Origin: an uncultured Dorea sp. | Lineage (GTDB): Bacteria; Bacillota; Clostridia; Lachnospirales; Lachnospiraceae | Length of the DNA: 64,000 nt | Reading direction: 5' to 3' | Assembly: GCA_910579925.1 (NCBI GenBank) | Contig: CAJTVY010000015.1 | Coordinates: 1 to 64,000 of the forward strand | Part shown: positions 15,813 through 24,903 of the stretch, in pieces | How positions within the stretch are numbered: position 1 is the first letter of the stretch | Layout of the letters: each line of letters begins with the position of its first letter | The notes under the pieces: model-generated | Databases searched by the model: none | Told to the model about the DNA's origin: nothing | Seen by the model: the letters and a program-made list of their open reading frames with translations, nothing else | Made by a program: the position numbers and the translations under genes

Positions 15813-16652
15813 ATGCACAATTTCTTTTATGGATGGTATTTTAAATGTCAGTCTGAAACGCAGACCCTGGCAGTCATACCTGCAGTTCACAGATCGGGAC
15901 AAGAGGGCTTGTGTTCCATTCAGATTATTACAGAGAATCATGTATGGAACGTCGACTATCCTGCTTCGGCGTTTCATCGGACAGAAAGGGATATCTGGAT
16001 AGGAAAAAACCGCTTTGGAGAGAGGGGCATTCTTCTGGCAGTACATACGCCGGAACTGGATCTCGATGGGGAAGTGAGTTTCGGCCCCCTTTCCCCGATT
16101 AAATATGATATTATGGGGCCGTTTTCCATATTGCCTTTTCTGGAATGCCGGCATAGCGTGCGAAGCATGCGGCATTCCGTTCATGGAAAATTTTTTGTCA
16201 ACAGGAAGGAATATTTATTTCAGAATGCTTCTGGATATTGGGAGGGGGACCAGGGATATTCGTTTCCCAGAGAATATGCATGGACGCAATGCAGCTTTCC
16301 GGAAGGTTCTCTTATGCTGTCCGTGGCTGACGTGCCTATTGCAGGTTTTCATTTTCGCGGTATCATAGGCGTTGTGTTATGGAAGGGCAGAGAATACAGG
16401 CTGGCGACGTATTTAGGGGCAAGAGCGGCACAGGTTCGGGATGGACTGCTTCGGATTGTGCAGGGAAATCTGGAATTAGAAGCCAGGCTGCTGGAAAAAG
16501 TCAGGAATCCTCTGAAAGCTCCGTCTAATGGGAATATGACAAGGACAATCCATGAGAATGCGGCCTGCCGGGCATTTTACAGGTTCCGGAAAGGAGAAAA
16601 TACGTTCTTTTCCTTTCAAACGGACAGGGCTTCTTTTGAATATGAGTTATAG
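15813..16652 (+). CDS. Tocopherol cyclase-like domain protein
   Basis: 279 residues, rich in Trp, Tyr and Phe. The sequence NASGYWEGDQGYSFPREYAWTQC near 150 fits the YWExxxGxxFPxxYxWxQ hallmark of the tocopherol cyclase-like family, and the N-terminal FFYGWYFKCQ agrees. In bacteria lacking tocopherol these are lipocalin-like proteins of unknown ligand. GGAGGG precedes the ATG. The gene stands alone between thiT and the DUF4091 gene. Confidence 0.75.
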   Translation: MHNFFYGWYFKCQSETQTLAVIPAVHRSGQEGLCSIQIITENHVWNVDYPASAFHRTERDIWIGKNRFGERGILLAVHTPELDLDGEVSFGPLSPIKYDIMGPFSILPFLECRHSVRSMRHSVHGKFFVNRKEYLFQNASGYWEGDQGYSFPREYAWTQCSFPEGSLMLSVADVPIAGFHFRGIIGVVLWKGREYRLATYLGARAAQVRDGLLRIVQGNLELEARLLEKVRNPLKAPSNGNMTRTIHENAACRAFYRFRKGENTFFSFQTDRASFEYEL

Positions 16653-16770
16653 TAAACGTAATGCGAAAGGAGCATTGAAGAGTCTGGCATTCACCGGAGT
16701 CAGAAATACTTCTTCATAGGTCTGTTTTATGATATGATGAATCTATGTATTAAAAGAGAGGAAATAAGAG

Positions 16771-18438
16771 ATGTGTGAGCACAAAACAGTAAAGTATGAG
16801 ATGAAACTATTAAGTTCCCTGGCAAAAGTATTCCAGGACGAGACCCCGGTCTATCGGCCGGAATGTCTGAAACTCAGCGCACTCTGGGGAGAAACGGTAT
16901 CATTCCAGGCAGCATACACCGGAGATTGTTCAGAGAGAGAGCGTCTGGATGTCAGAGTCAAATCGCCTTTGGAGCAATGGATTCGCATTAGGACCGTAGA
17001 ACAGGTTCCGGTGGGGCGCGCGGTCAATCGTATGGTGGATGACAATTATCTGAGAACGTCTTCCGGGCTGTATCCAGATCTTCTGCGAGACGTAAAGGAC
17101 GGTAAGGTAATCGTATGTTCCCGCCAGTGGAGAAGCCTGTGGATTGACGTGGAAGTGACGCAGGAGATGGAAGCCGGGGACTATGAGATTGAGATTCAGC
17201 TTGTGAAAGACGAAGAGCCGGTATGTTCGTCCGTGATGAAGATACAGGTAATCGGAGCGGTTTTGCCGGAACTGGGGATCATACATACGGAATGGTTTCA
17301 TGCAGACTGTCTTGCAGACTATTACCAGGTGGAAGTATTTTCAGAAGAACACTGGAAACTTCTGGAGAATTATTTCCATGAATACGTGCTGAGAGGATGT
17401 AACATGATGCTGGTTCCGCTCTTTACGTCTCCGCTGGATACGGCGGTGGGGATGGAGCGAACTACGACACAGTTGATCGAAGTGGAAGTAAAGGACGGAG
17501 AATACAGGTTTGGATTCCACAGGCTGAAACGCTGGATTGATCTGTGCAGATCCTGTGGGATTGAATATTATGAGATGTCCCATCTGTTCTCTCAGTGGGG
17601 TGCAAAATATGCTCCTAAGGTGGTGGCGACGGTAGACGGAAAAGAGGAGAAGATCTTCGGATGGCATACCCCGGCGGTGGGTGAGTACACCAGGTTCCTG
17701 CACAGCTTCCTTCCGAAACTGACTGAGAGGCTGCGGGAATGGGGGATTGCGGAGAATACATATTTCCATATTTCAGATGAGCCGGGAGAGGAGCATCTGG
17801 AAAGATTTAAGGCGGCTAAGGAATCGCTGGGAAATCTATTAGAAGGTTTCCGTACGTTAGACGCCCTTTCCAGTTATGAGTTTTACCGGCACGGCCTGGT
17901 TGACCGGCCGGTTCCGGGAAATAATGAGATTGAGGTTTTTCTGGAACATGGGGTAAAGGATTTGTGGACGTATTACTGTACCGGTCAGTTTTACGAGGTG
18001 AGTAACCGGTTTATGTCCATGCCGTCGGCAAGGAATCGGATCTATGGAGTGCAGTTGTTCAAGTATGACATTGCCGGGATACTTCACTGGGGATATAATT
18101 TTTATAACAGTCAGTTTTCCATTGAACATATCAACCCCTATCAGGTGACGGACGCGGGCAATGCATTTCCGGCAGGGGATCCCTTTCTTGTATATCCAGG
18201 CAGCGACGGATATCCGGAAGAATCTGTGCGAATGATGGTTCACTATGAGGCGCTTACAGACTTAAGGGCGCTGCGGCTGCTGGAAACGCTGACCAGCAAG
18301 GCGTATGTGATGGAATTGGTTGAGGGTGAACTGGCAGAGCCTCTTACTTTTAAACGGTATCCGAAGTCGGATATGTATCTGATTACGCTCCGGAACCGGG
18401 TGAACCATGAGATTGCGCGAAGGATGAAGTCAGTCTGA
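16771..18438 (+). CDS. DUF4091 domain protein, glycoside-hydrolase-like
   Basis: 555 residues without signal peptide. The N-terminal 160 residues are beta-rich, a TIM-barrel-like centre contains WFHADCLADYY and ISDEPGEEHLERF (an acidic pair in a barrel-strand position), and the C-terminus NRIYGVQLFKYDIAGILHWGYNFY to YPEESVRMMVHYEALTDLRAL is the DUF4091 signature. Such proteins are suspected intracellular glycoside hydrolases but have no proven substrate. A TATGAT box lies about 40 bases upstream. The GNAT-type gene follows after 40 bases and is probably co-transcribed. Confidence 0.82.
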   Translation: MCEHKTVKYEMKLLSSLAKVFQDETPVYRPECLKLSALWGETVSFQAAYTGDCSERERLDVRVKSPLEQWIRIRTVEQVPVGRAVNRMVDDNYLRTSSGLYPDLLRDVKDGKVIVCSRQWRSLWIDVEVTQEMEAGDYEIEIQLVKDEEPVCSSVMKIQVIGAVLPELGIIHTEWFHADCLADYYQVEVFSEEHWKLLENYFHEYVLRGCNMMLVPLFTSPLDTAVGMERTTTQLIEVEVKDGEYRFGFHRLKRWIDLCRSCGIEYYEMSHLFSQWGAKYAPKVVATVDGKEEKIFGWHTPAVGEYTRFLHSFLPKLTERLREWGIAENTYFHISDEPGEEHLERFKAAKESLGNLLEGFRTLDALSSYEFYRHGLVDRPVPGNNEIEVFLEHGVKDLWTYYCTGQFYEVSNRFMSMPSARNRIYGVQLFKYDIAGILHWGYNFYNSQFSIEHINPYQVTDAGNAFPAGDPFLVYPGSDGYPEESVRMMVHYEALTDLRALRLLETLTSKAYVMELVEGELAEPLTFKRYPKSDMYLITLRNRVNHEIARRMKSV

Positions 18439-18478
18439 CCAAAAGTACGGAAAGAAGAGAGATAGAAAGAGATAGAAT

Positions 18479-19288
18479 ATGAAGTTAGAAGAATTAATGG
18501 AACGGATTTATCTGCCCGGGGAAGCGCGAAAACTGGTTCGTAATGAGCGGATCGGCGTGAAGGAATACGGTCTCTGGAAAGATCGGTTTGACCGGGATAT
18601 CATGCAGTTTATCGAAGAATGGAAGTTAATCGAAGATGGTTATACGTGGGCTTTAGAATTCTATCTGAAGCTGGCGTTGGATACTTATGAAGAATATCGG
18701 AAGAAGGGATATGGAGATCAGGTGTTTGTCCAGACTTTCTATGATATTACAATCTGGTGCAGGGAATGTGAGCGTAAGTATGGCGTCTATGGCCTGGAAG
18801 AGCTCGCATGGCTTGGACAGTCTGTGAAGATGATGTTGTTCCGGCTTGGCAGGCTGCAGTTTGAACCAATTGTGACTGACAAGGAGATGAGAGGGGAAAG
18901 CCAGGTGATTCCGGCGGAAACCAGGGCGCTGAACGTACATATCCCGGCAGGGGAGCCCTTGGTTTATGAGGAGTGCCAGAAGTCTTTTCAACAGGCATTG
19001 GATTTTTTCGGCCAGGAATACCAGGTGTTCGTCTGTGATTCCTGGCTGTTGTCTCCACATCTGAAAGAGATTCTGCCAAGGGCCTGCAATATTATCCGTT
19101 TTCAGAATCTTTTTCAGGTGACAGAGGTAGACTATGACAGCCTGCAGCCAGAGACGAGAATCTTTGGAGAGGTTCTGGCGGACCATCGGCTGTATCCAGA
19201 GGATACGTCCCTTCAAAAGAGAGCAAAGGAGTATATGCTGTCCGGCCATAAGCTTGGGACCGGCGTGGGATTTTTCATAATACAGTGA
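18479..19288 (+). CDS. Acyltransferase-domain protein (GNAT N-terminal and C-terminal family)
   Basis: 269 residues. An all-helical N-terminal part (to about 130) is followed by ALNVHIPAGEPLVYEECQKSF, FFGQEYQVFVCDSWLLSPHL and NIIRFQNLFQV, which matches the C-terminal GNAT-like domain usually annotated as acyltransferase domain-containing protein. The reaction is not known. It follows a DUF4091 gene closely, so the pair may act on the same glycan or its acylated derivative; this is inference. Confidence 0.7.
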   Translation: MKLEELMERIYLPGEARKLVRNERIGVKEYGLWKDRFDRDIMQFIEEWKLIEDGYTWALEFYLKLALDTYEEYRKKGYGDQVFVQTFYDITIWCRECERKYGVYGLEELAWLGQSVKMMLFRLGRLQFEPIVTDKEMRGESQVIPAETRALNVHIPAGEPLVYEECQKSFQQALDFFGQEYQVFVCDSWLLSPHLKEILPRACNIIRFQNLFQVTEVDYDSLQPETRIFGEVLADHRLYPEDTSLQKRAKEYMLSGHKLGTGVGFFIIQ

Positions 19289-19333
19289 CGTTGAATAGAT
19301 ATCATCTATAAATTGGTGAAATTATTATAATTA

Positions 19334-19362
19334 TTGATTAGACGGTCATTTTCTCCTATGAT
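19334..19362 (+). promoter_or_regulatory. Promoter of the TVP38/rhodanese operon
   Basis: TTGATT (19334-19339), 17 bases, TATGAT (19357-19362). It would give a leader of about 130 bases containing a short ORF. Confidence 0.65.
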
Positions 19363-19426
19363 AATATAAAAAAACGGACAGAAAATGTCTAAGATATTAA
19401 TTTTTTATGAACCAGGAGGAAATCTT

Positions 19427-19450
19427 ATGAGAAATCGAGACTGCGCATGA
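19427..19450 (+). other. Possible leader peptide, 7 codons
   Basis: ATG 19427 has a very good AGGAGG at the right distance and encodes MRNRDCA before TGA 19448. It lies between the promoter and the first operon gene. It might be a translational leader, with a single Cys codon that could matter for an operon containing a rhodanese, or a remnant of a gene start. Confidence 0.35.
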
Positions 19451-19503
19451 TCGCACAAAAGAGGCAGAATAGAATGATGCAAAACAGGTGAAACTAGGGA
19501 ATG

Positions 19504-20220
19504 ATGGAAAAGAAAACAGAACAGAAAAAAAAGAACTGGATAGGGAAGTCGGTAATCATTTTGCTGTTTGCCGCGGCAGTCCTGGCGTATCTGTGGATTC
19601 CTTCTGTACATGACCTGTATCATGAGATAGCCTGGATGTTTACCAGCGGTGATTTTACGTTAGTACGGGAATTTGTGGAATCCTATGGTGCGTATGCAGC
19701 AGCGGTGTCGTTTGCACTGATGATTTTACAGTCTGTTGCAGCGCCGCTTCCGGCGTTTTTGCTGACGTTTGCTAACGCGAATCTTTTTGGATGGTGGAAG
19801 GGAGCGATTCTCTCATGGACAAGCGCAATGGCAGGGGCTGCGGTCTGCTTTTATATTGCACGGATTTTAGGCCGCGACGTGGTGGAGAAGATTACCAGTA
19901 AGGCCGGGCTTAAGCAGATTGACGTTTTCTTCGAGAAGCACGGGCGGTTAAGTATTCTGATTGCAAGGCTGCTTCCGTTTATTTCCTTTGATATCGTAAG
20001 TTATGCGGCCGGGCTTACATCCATGTCTTTCTGGAGTTTTTTTGCGGCGACAGGAATCGGCCAGCTTCCGGCAACCATTATTTACTCTTACGTGGGCGGT
20101 ATGCTGACCGGAGGGGCACAGATGCTTGTAACGGCGCTTCTGATACTTTTCGCCCTGTCTGCGTTGATGGTACTTTGCAGACAGCTTTATGTAGAACGGC
20201 AGAAGAAAAAAGAAAAATAA
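19504..20220 (+). CDS. TVP38/TMEM64 (DedA-like) family membrane protein
   Basis: About 238 residues with the family core: membrane segments near 15-35 and 62-80, then ILQSVAAPLPAFLLTFANANLFGWWKGAIL split across a re-entrant loop, the conserved FxxxxGR-type ARILGRDVVEKI, and GRLSILIARLLPFISFDIVSYAAGLTSM. Relatives act as lipid scramblases or transporters in membranes. ATG 19501 is directly upstream as an alternative start. First gene of an operon with a second paralogue at 21887. Confidence 0.85.
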   Translation: MEKKTEQKKKNWIGKSVIILLFAAAVLAYLWIPSVHDLYHEIAWMFTSGDFTLVREFVESYGAYAAAVSFALMILQSVAAPLPAFLLTFANANLFGWWKGAILSWTSAMAGAAVCFYIARILGRDVVEKITSKAGLKQIDVFFEKHGRLSILIARLLPFISFDIVSYAAGLTSMSFWSFFAATGIGQLPATIIYSYVGGMLTGGAQMLVTALLILFALSALMVLCRQLYVERQKKKEK

Positions 20221-20249
20221 TCTATATGAGTAAAGGAGAGCATTACATT

Positions 20250-21383
20250 ATGAAAAAGAGATTTTTAAGTGTATTACTAAGTATGGCAGTGGTGGCAGGC
20301 CTTGCCGCAGGATGCAGTTCCAATACAGACAATGCAGACAATAAGACTGAGAATACTGCCAACGAGCAGAAAGAGGATAAAGATACCGCGGATAAAGAAT
20401 CGGAGGATACGGCGGATGTAGAACCGGTAGATCAGAGAACGGTTTATGTTACGCCGGAATGGGTGAAAAGCGTCATTGACGGAAACCAGGCAGGTTATGA
20501 GGAGGCAGTGATCGCAGAAGTCACGTATACCGGCGCATTAGACGACAGCGAGTCCTATAAAAAAGGGCACGTTCCGGGGGCAATCCTCGTAGGAGATACG
20601 GAAGTGGAAGATGCGGAAGGGACAGAGGAGAAACCATACAATCTTCTTACTCCGGAAGAAGTTGAGTCTTATATGTTGTCCCACGGCATTACGAAGGATA
20701 CGAAGGTGATTCTCTACGGCGAGGACGTTTCCGGCGTTGGCCGTGTGGCATACGCTTATCTCTGGGCAGGCGTTGAGGATGTGAAGATCTTAAACGGCGG
20801 TCTGAAAGCATGGGAGAAGGCAGGATATGACGTGGAAACGGATGTCAATGAAGGAACGAAGGCAGACAGCTTCGGAACGACGGTTCCGGCACATCCGGAA
20901 TTCTGGGTGTCTATCGAGGATGCCAGAGACAGGCTTGAAAATGATGACAACTTTAAGCTGGTAAGTATCCGAAGCGAAGACGAGTGGCTTGGAAAGTCAA
21001 GCGGATATAATTATATCGAAAGAGGCGGCGAACCGGAAGGCGCCGTATGGGGCAAAGGTGCAAAGACGGCGGTTGACGTGGCTGACTTTACAGATGCAGA
21101 CGGAGTGGTTAAGGACTTAGAAGGATTTAAAAAGGTATGGGAAGACTGTGATTTTACGCTGGATAACCATCTTTCCTTCTACTGCGGTACCGGATGGCGC
21201 GCAACGGTTCCGTTCTTAGTGCTTTATGAGAACGGGTATGATGATATTTCCGTGTATGACGGCGGTTGGTATGAGTGGCAGATGAAGCCCGATTATCCGG
21301 TTCAGGTAGGCGATCCGGCCAGCGATGACTGTGAGCATACGACGGTCGGCGAGCTTCCGACGGATAAGGCGGCGGCAGAATAA
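20250..21383 (+). CDS. Surface lipoprotein with two rhodanese domains
   Basis: 377 residues. Lipoprotein signal with lipobox LAAGC near 19-23 and an Asp/Asn/Glu-rich linker, then rhodanese domain 1 (about 65-215) and domain 2 (about 225-360). Domain 1 has YGEDVSGVGR in place of the active loop and lacks its Cys. Domain 2 has FYCGTGWRATVPF with the catalytic Cys. This is the inactive-plus-active layout of thiosulfate sulfurtransferases, here placed outside the cell. It probably moves sulfane sulfur. GGAG precedes ATG 20250. It lies between two TVP38-type membrane proteins in one operon. Confidence 0.88.
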   Translation: MKKRFLSVLLSMAVVAGLAAGCSSNTDNADNKTENTANEQKEDKDTADKESEDTADVEPVDQRTVYVTPEWVKSVIDGNQAGYEEAVIAEVTYTGALDDSESYKKGHVPGAILVGDTEVEDAEGTEEKPYNLLTPEEVESYMLSHGITKDTKVILYGEDVSGVGRVAYAYLWAGVEDVKILNGGLKAWEKAGYDVETDVNEGTKADSFGTTVPAHPEFWVSIEDARDRLENDDNFKLVSIRSEDEWLGKSSGYNYIERGGEPEGAVWGKGAKTAVDVADFTDADGVVKDLEGFKKVWEDCDFTLDNHLSFYCGTGWRATVPFLVLYENGYDDISVYDGGWYEWQMKPDYPVQVGDPASDDCEHTTVGELPTDKAAAE

Positions 21384-21405
21384 TTCGACAGATAAGATCA
21401 ATGGC

Positions 21406-21430
21406 GGGGCATGTTTTGAAAGCATGCCCC
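21406..21430 (+). terminator. Hairpin after the rhodanese gene
   Basis: GGGGCATG (21406-21413) pairs perfectly with CATGCCCC (21423-21430). The downstream T tract is weak, so this is more likely partial attenuation or an mRNA-stabilising hairpin within the operon. Confidence 0.45.
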
Positions 21431-21461
21431 CTGGTAGTTTTCATTGGAGTATGGAGAAGCT

Positions 21462-21890
21462 ATGAAAAAAATACTTTATATCATTGCGGATCTGCTGATA
21501 GCGGCCCTGCTTGCGGGAGCATATGTCATTCAGTATTTTGCGAAGCGCAAGCTTGGGATGAACCGGTGGATTGTTTTTAAAATTTCAAAAGTAAAAGAAG
21601 CATTGCCAGTCGATATGCTGCGTTATTTAGCTGTAGCCGCAGTTCTCATACTGGCAGTCCTGCTTGTGATCGTTTATGTAAAACGCAGGAAGACGTATCA
21701 GAAGATCGTTTTTCCTATGGTAATCATGACGGTTTTACTTGCTGTATTTTATCTCATATTTACGTTATATTTTTCTCAGGAAATCATTCGTTCCTATTAC
21801 CTGGCCCTGCCGCTGATCGGGCTGGCGAATGTGGTGCAGCTTCTAAAGACGTTTGCCGCTATGAAATGGTGCAGGGGCGGTCAGTCATGA
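21462..21890 (+). CDS. Four-TM hypothetical membrane protein
   Basis: 142 residues with hydrophobic segments near 3-22, 45-66, 76-98 and 103-125, short basic loops and no recognised domain. GGAG AAGCT precedes ATG 21462. Its stop codon overlaps the ATG of the next TVP38 gene (ATGA), so the two are coupled. The role is unknown; it may be a small subunit of the membrane system. Confidence 0.65.
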   Translation: MKKILYIIADLLIAALLAGAYVIQYFAKRKLGMNRWIVFKISKVKEALPVDMLRYLAVAAVLILAVLLVIVYVKRRKTYQKIVFPMVIMTVLLAVFYLIFTLYFSQEIIRSYYLALPLIGLANVVQLLKTFAAMKWCRGGQS

Positions 21891-22579
21891 GAAAATATAT
21901 AAAAATACTTGCATTTGCAGTGATCGTACTGCTGATTCTGATTCTCAACCGGTATTTCGGATGGGCAAAATATCTGTCTGACATGGATAATCTGATGTTT
22001 CTGAAAAAGACGGTAGAAGAACATTTTCTGTGGGCGCTGTGTATTTATATCGTGCTTACGATCATCGGCTGCGTGGTGCTGGCGCTTCCGGGGATTACCT
22101 TTGCCGTTGCGGCGGGGATCCTTTTCGGGCCGTTTATGGGAATCTTTGCGTGCCTGGCTGCCACGACGCTTGGCGCCATGCTGGCGTTTCTGGTGGGAAG
22201 GTTCTTTCTTAAGGACTCCGTAAAGCCTATGCTTGAGAAAAACAGGCTGTTGAAGAGGGTTCTGTTCTCAGAGGATGGGAAGAGTGATATAATTGTGCTC
22301 ATGATTACAAGGATGGTTCCGGTTTTTCCCTATAATCTGCAGAATTTTGCCTATGGGATCACGGATATAGGGTTCTGGAAATACTCTGTATTCACGTTTA
22401 TCTTCATGCTGCCGGGAGTCTCTTTTTTTACCATCGGCTCGGCAGGGATTACGGCAGAGGGAGATAAGTGGAAATATTTTCTGACGGCAGGGGTTCTGGC
22501 GGTCACGGTGACGGCAGCCGGGCTGCTGATTCAGAAAAAGTTTCTGGGAAATGTAAAGGAGGAGGCTAAGGGAGAATAG
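21887..22579 (+). CDS. Second TVP38/TMEM64 family membrane protein
   Basis: 230 residues. The family features are clear: GCVVLALPGITFAVAAGILFGPFMGIFAC (conserved re-entrant region, interrupted here), LGAMLAFLVGRFFLKDSV, and MITRMVPVFPYNLQNFAYGITDIGFWKYSV. This copy is closer to typical SNARE-associated/TVP38 members than the first gene. Translation is coupled to the gene before it, and the stop abuts the next ATG. Confidence 0.87.
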   Translation: MRKYIKILAFAVIVLLILILNRYFGWAKYLSDMDNLMFLKKTVEEHFLWALCIYIVLTIIGCVVLALPGITFAVAAGILFGPFMGIFACLAATTLGAMLAFLVGRFFLKDSVKPMLEKNRLLKRVLFSEDGKSDIIVLMITRMVPVFPYNLQNFAYGITDIGFWKYSVFTFIFMLPGVSFFTIGSAGITAEGDKWKYFLTAGVLAVTVTAAGLLIQKKFLGNVKEEAKGE

Positions 22580-24157
22580 ATGAGACTTGCAATCATTCTG
22601 TTTACCAGAGTTCCGGTACCGGGACAGACGAAGACGAGGCTTATGCCCTTTCTATCGGGAGAGGACTGTGCGGCTCTGCACAGTGAGTTTATCCGCCGCA
22701 CATTCCAGGCATGCCAGGGATGCGCGGCGGATATTCTGGTGTATTACACCTTAATGGACGAAGTCCGCCCGCCCCGCCGGGGGCATACCTTACCGGACGA
22801 AGAAAGGATCTTTGGAGATCTGGGGAAATTCATGAGAGGCGCCAGGGGTTTTTATCCCCAAAAAGGGGAAGGGCTTGGAGAGAGGATGAGACAGGCGTTT
22901 GCAGAAACTTTTGCCATGGGATATGAGTGCGTGCTGCTGACCGGAACAGATATTCCTCAGATTACATCAGACATTTTGGAGCAGTCCTTCCGGGAGCTGG
23001 AAAATTGTGACGCTTTATTGAACCCGACCTGTGACGGCGGGTATTATCTGATCGGGCTTAAGGAAGCAAGGGACGATATCTGGGACGTGCCTCATTATGG
23101 AACGAATACCGTGTTTGAGGACACGCTCTTAAGGCTTGAAAAGGCAGGTCTTCGTGTCTGTGCGGGACCGGAGTTAAGAGACATTGATACAAAGGAAGAC
23201 TTGACGGCATGGTACGGGGCAGACCGTTGTATCCACTGCGGGGCCTGTACAGGAAACTGTCTTTTTCTGGAAAAATATGGGATCGATCTTTTAGGGCTGG
23301 CAGAACGTCCGGATCTTGCATATTCCTGTTTCCTGTGCGGCCGGTGTAAGGCGGTATGTCCGAAGGATATCGACGGTTCCCAAATGGCGGTCCTTATGCG
23401 GCAGATGAGGCCGGACAGAACCTCTTATAAAGGGCTTCTGTGGGAGAAAAGCCCCTACAGATTCGCAAATTACCGGAAGGGAAAGAAAAAGTCGGTCCTG
23501 TTTCCCGGATGTAATTTTCCTGCATTTTACCCAAAGACCACAGGATATCTGGAACGCCTCATGAAGAAACACGGCATAGGGATCATCTTTGACTGCTGCG
23601 GGAAACCTGTCTTTGAACTGGGGCTTCGTACAGAGTCCGAAGAGAATCTTGAAAGAATCCATTCCCGTCTGAAAGAGCGGGAGGTAGAAGAACTGATTGT
23701 GCTGTGTCCGAACTGTTATCATTTTTTGAAAGACAGGCTTGAGATTCCTCTGGTGACGATTTATCAGAAGCTTGAGGAACTGGGAGAAGGACAGATGGTG
23801 AAAAAGAACAGATTTCCCATTTACTATCCATGCCCGGACAGGGAGAACAAAGAGATGTTTCAGGAAGTCCGCCGCTATCTGGAAGGTGAGATTACAGAGC
23901 CGTTCCAAAAGGTTCAGTGCTGCGGGCTTGGAGGATGTGCCGGGGTGAAAGAGCCAGAGCTTTCCAGAAAGATGGCAGAGTCGGCAAAGCAATGCAGTGA
24001 TGAACTGTACACTTACTGCGCTTCCTGTATCAGCAATTTCAGAAGAAAGGGCATGGAGGAGGCATATCATGTTCTGCCCATGATATTAGGAGTTGAGGAA
24101 AAGGTGCCCCTTGGGATACAGCCTTTTATGAATCGTGTAAGGAGAAAATTATTGTAG
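22580..24157 (+). CDS. Fusion: DUF2064 nucleotidyl/glycosyltransferase plus Fe-S CCG-domain protein
   Basis: 525 residues. Residues 1-200 form a DUF2064/TIGR04282-type GT-A domain (ILFTRVPVPGQTKTRLMPFL, LLTGTDIPQI, NPTCDGGYYLIGL). From about 215 come two 4Fe-4S motifs, CIHCGACTGNC and CFLCGRCKAVCPKDID. Two cysteine-rich CCG-type modules follow: PGCNFPAFYPKT with FDCCGKPVFELG and CPNC, then CPDRENK with VQCCGLGGCAG and YCASC. These modules resemble HdrB and GlcF, which do disulfide or hydroxyacid redox chemistry. The transferase family is often labelled arsenosugar biosynthesis, but no ArsM or radical SAM partner is here. It is contiguous with both neighbours. Confidence 0.82.
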   Translation: MRLAIILFTRVPVPGQTKTRLMPFLSGEDCAALHSEFIRRTFQACQGCAADILVYYTLMDEVRPPRRGHTLPDEERIFGDLGKFMRGARGFYPQKGEGLGERMRQAFAETFAMGYECVLLTGTDIPQITSDILEQSFRELENCDALLNPTCDGGYYLIGLKEARDDIWDVPHYGTNTVFEDTLLRLEKAGLRVCAGPELRDIDTKEDLTAWYGADRCIHCGACTGNCLFLEKYGIDLLGLAERPDLAYSCFLCGRCKAVCPKDIDGSQMAVLMRQMRPDRTSYKGLLWEKSPYRFANYRKGKKKSVLFPGCNFPAFYPKTTGYLERLMKKHGIGIIFDCCGKPVFELGLRTESEENLERIHSRLKEREVEELIVLCPNCYHFLKDRLEIPLVTIYQKLEELGEGQMVKKNRFPIYYPCPDRENKEMFQEVRRYLEGEITEPFQKVQCCGLGGCAGVKEPELSRKMAESAKQCSDELYTYCASCISNFRRKGMEEAYHVLPMILGVEEKVPLGIQPFMNRVRRKLL

Positions 24158-24832
24158 ATGAAGGTATCAATTATTATTCCGGTCTATAACGAAGAAAAGA
24201 CAATTCGAAAACTTCTCAGGTCCCTTGAACCTGTGAAGGAGAAGGCGGAGATTCTGTTTGTGGACGGCAAAAGCACGGACAGATCCCTTAGCCTGATACC
24301 CAGAGAATATACGGTGCTTCAAGGAGCAAAGGGACGGGCAGTACAGATGAATCTTGGGGCGGAAAAAAGCAGCGGGGACGTATTGTTTTTTCTCCACTGC
24401 GACAGTGAAATCCCCTCAGACGCCATAGAGCAGATAGAAGCAGTCATGGGGAAATACCGTGCAGGCTGCTTTGGGATTGCGTTTCATTCCAAAAATATCT
24501 GGATGAAATGCTGTCAGATCATTTCTAACCACAGGATTAAGGATCGTAAGGTCATGTTCGGAGATCAGGGGATTTTTATCCGACGGAAACTGTTCTTTGA
24601 GGCGGGAGGGTTCCCGGATCTGCCGATCATGGAAGACTATCAGTTTTCCCTTACGCTAAAGGAGATGGGGGTCAGGATTGGAATTACCAGGAAGAGGATT
24701 TATACTTCGGACAGGAGGTTCAGAAACGGCGGAAGACTTCGGGTGATGTGGAAAATGAACCGGCTGCGTTCAATGTATAGAAAAGGCGCGGACATTGAGA
24801 AGATCGCAGATCTGTACAGGGACGTCAGGTAA
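24158..24832 (+). CDS. Family 2 glycosyltransferase (TIGR04283 type)
   Basis: 224 residues of GT-A fold: VSIIIPVYNEEKTIRKLLRSL at the N-terminus (in two parts), LFVDGKSTDRSL, LFFLHCDSE (DxD-like) and GDQGIFIRRKLFFEAGGFPDLPIMEDYQF. This is the partner family usually found with DUF2064 proteins. Donor and acceptor are unknown. Its ATG directly follows the fusion gene stop, so it is the last certain gene of the 19.5-24.8 kb operon. Confidence 0.85.
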   Translation: MKVSIIIPVYNEEKTIRKLLRSLEPVKEKAEILFVDGKSTDRSLSLIPREYTVLQGAKGRAVQMNLGAEKSSGDVLFFLHCDSEIPSDAIEQIEAVMGKYRAGCFGIAFHSKNIWMKCCQIISNHRIKDRKVMFGDQGIFIRRKLFFEAGGFPDLPIMEDYQFSLTLKEMGVRIGITRKRIYTSDRRFRNGGRLRVMWKMNRLRSMYRKGADIEKIADLYRDVR

Positions 24833-24903
24833 TATTCGTGAAAGGATGGCTATGGGCAAAAGGAAAGGAGACAGAGAATGAAGTTCATTTCTTTGGATAG
24901 ATA

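Noticed and set aside
19504..24832. Arsenosugar biosynthesis operon
   Set aside because: Only the two transferase families are suggestive; no ArsM methyltransferase, ArsS radical SAM protein or arsenic regulator is present.
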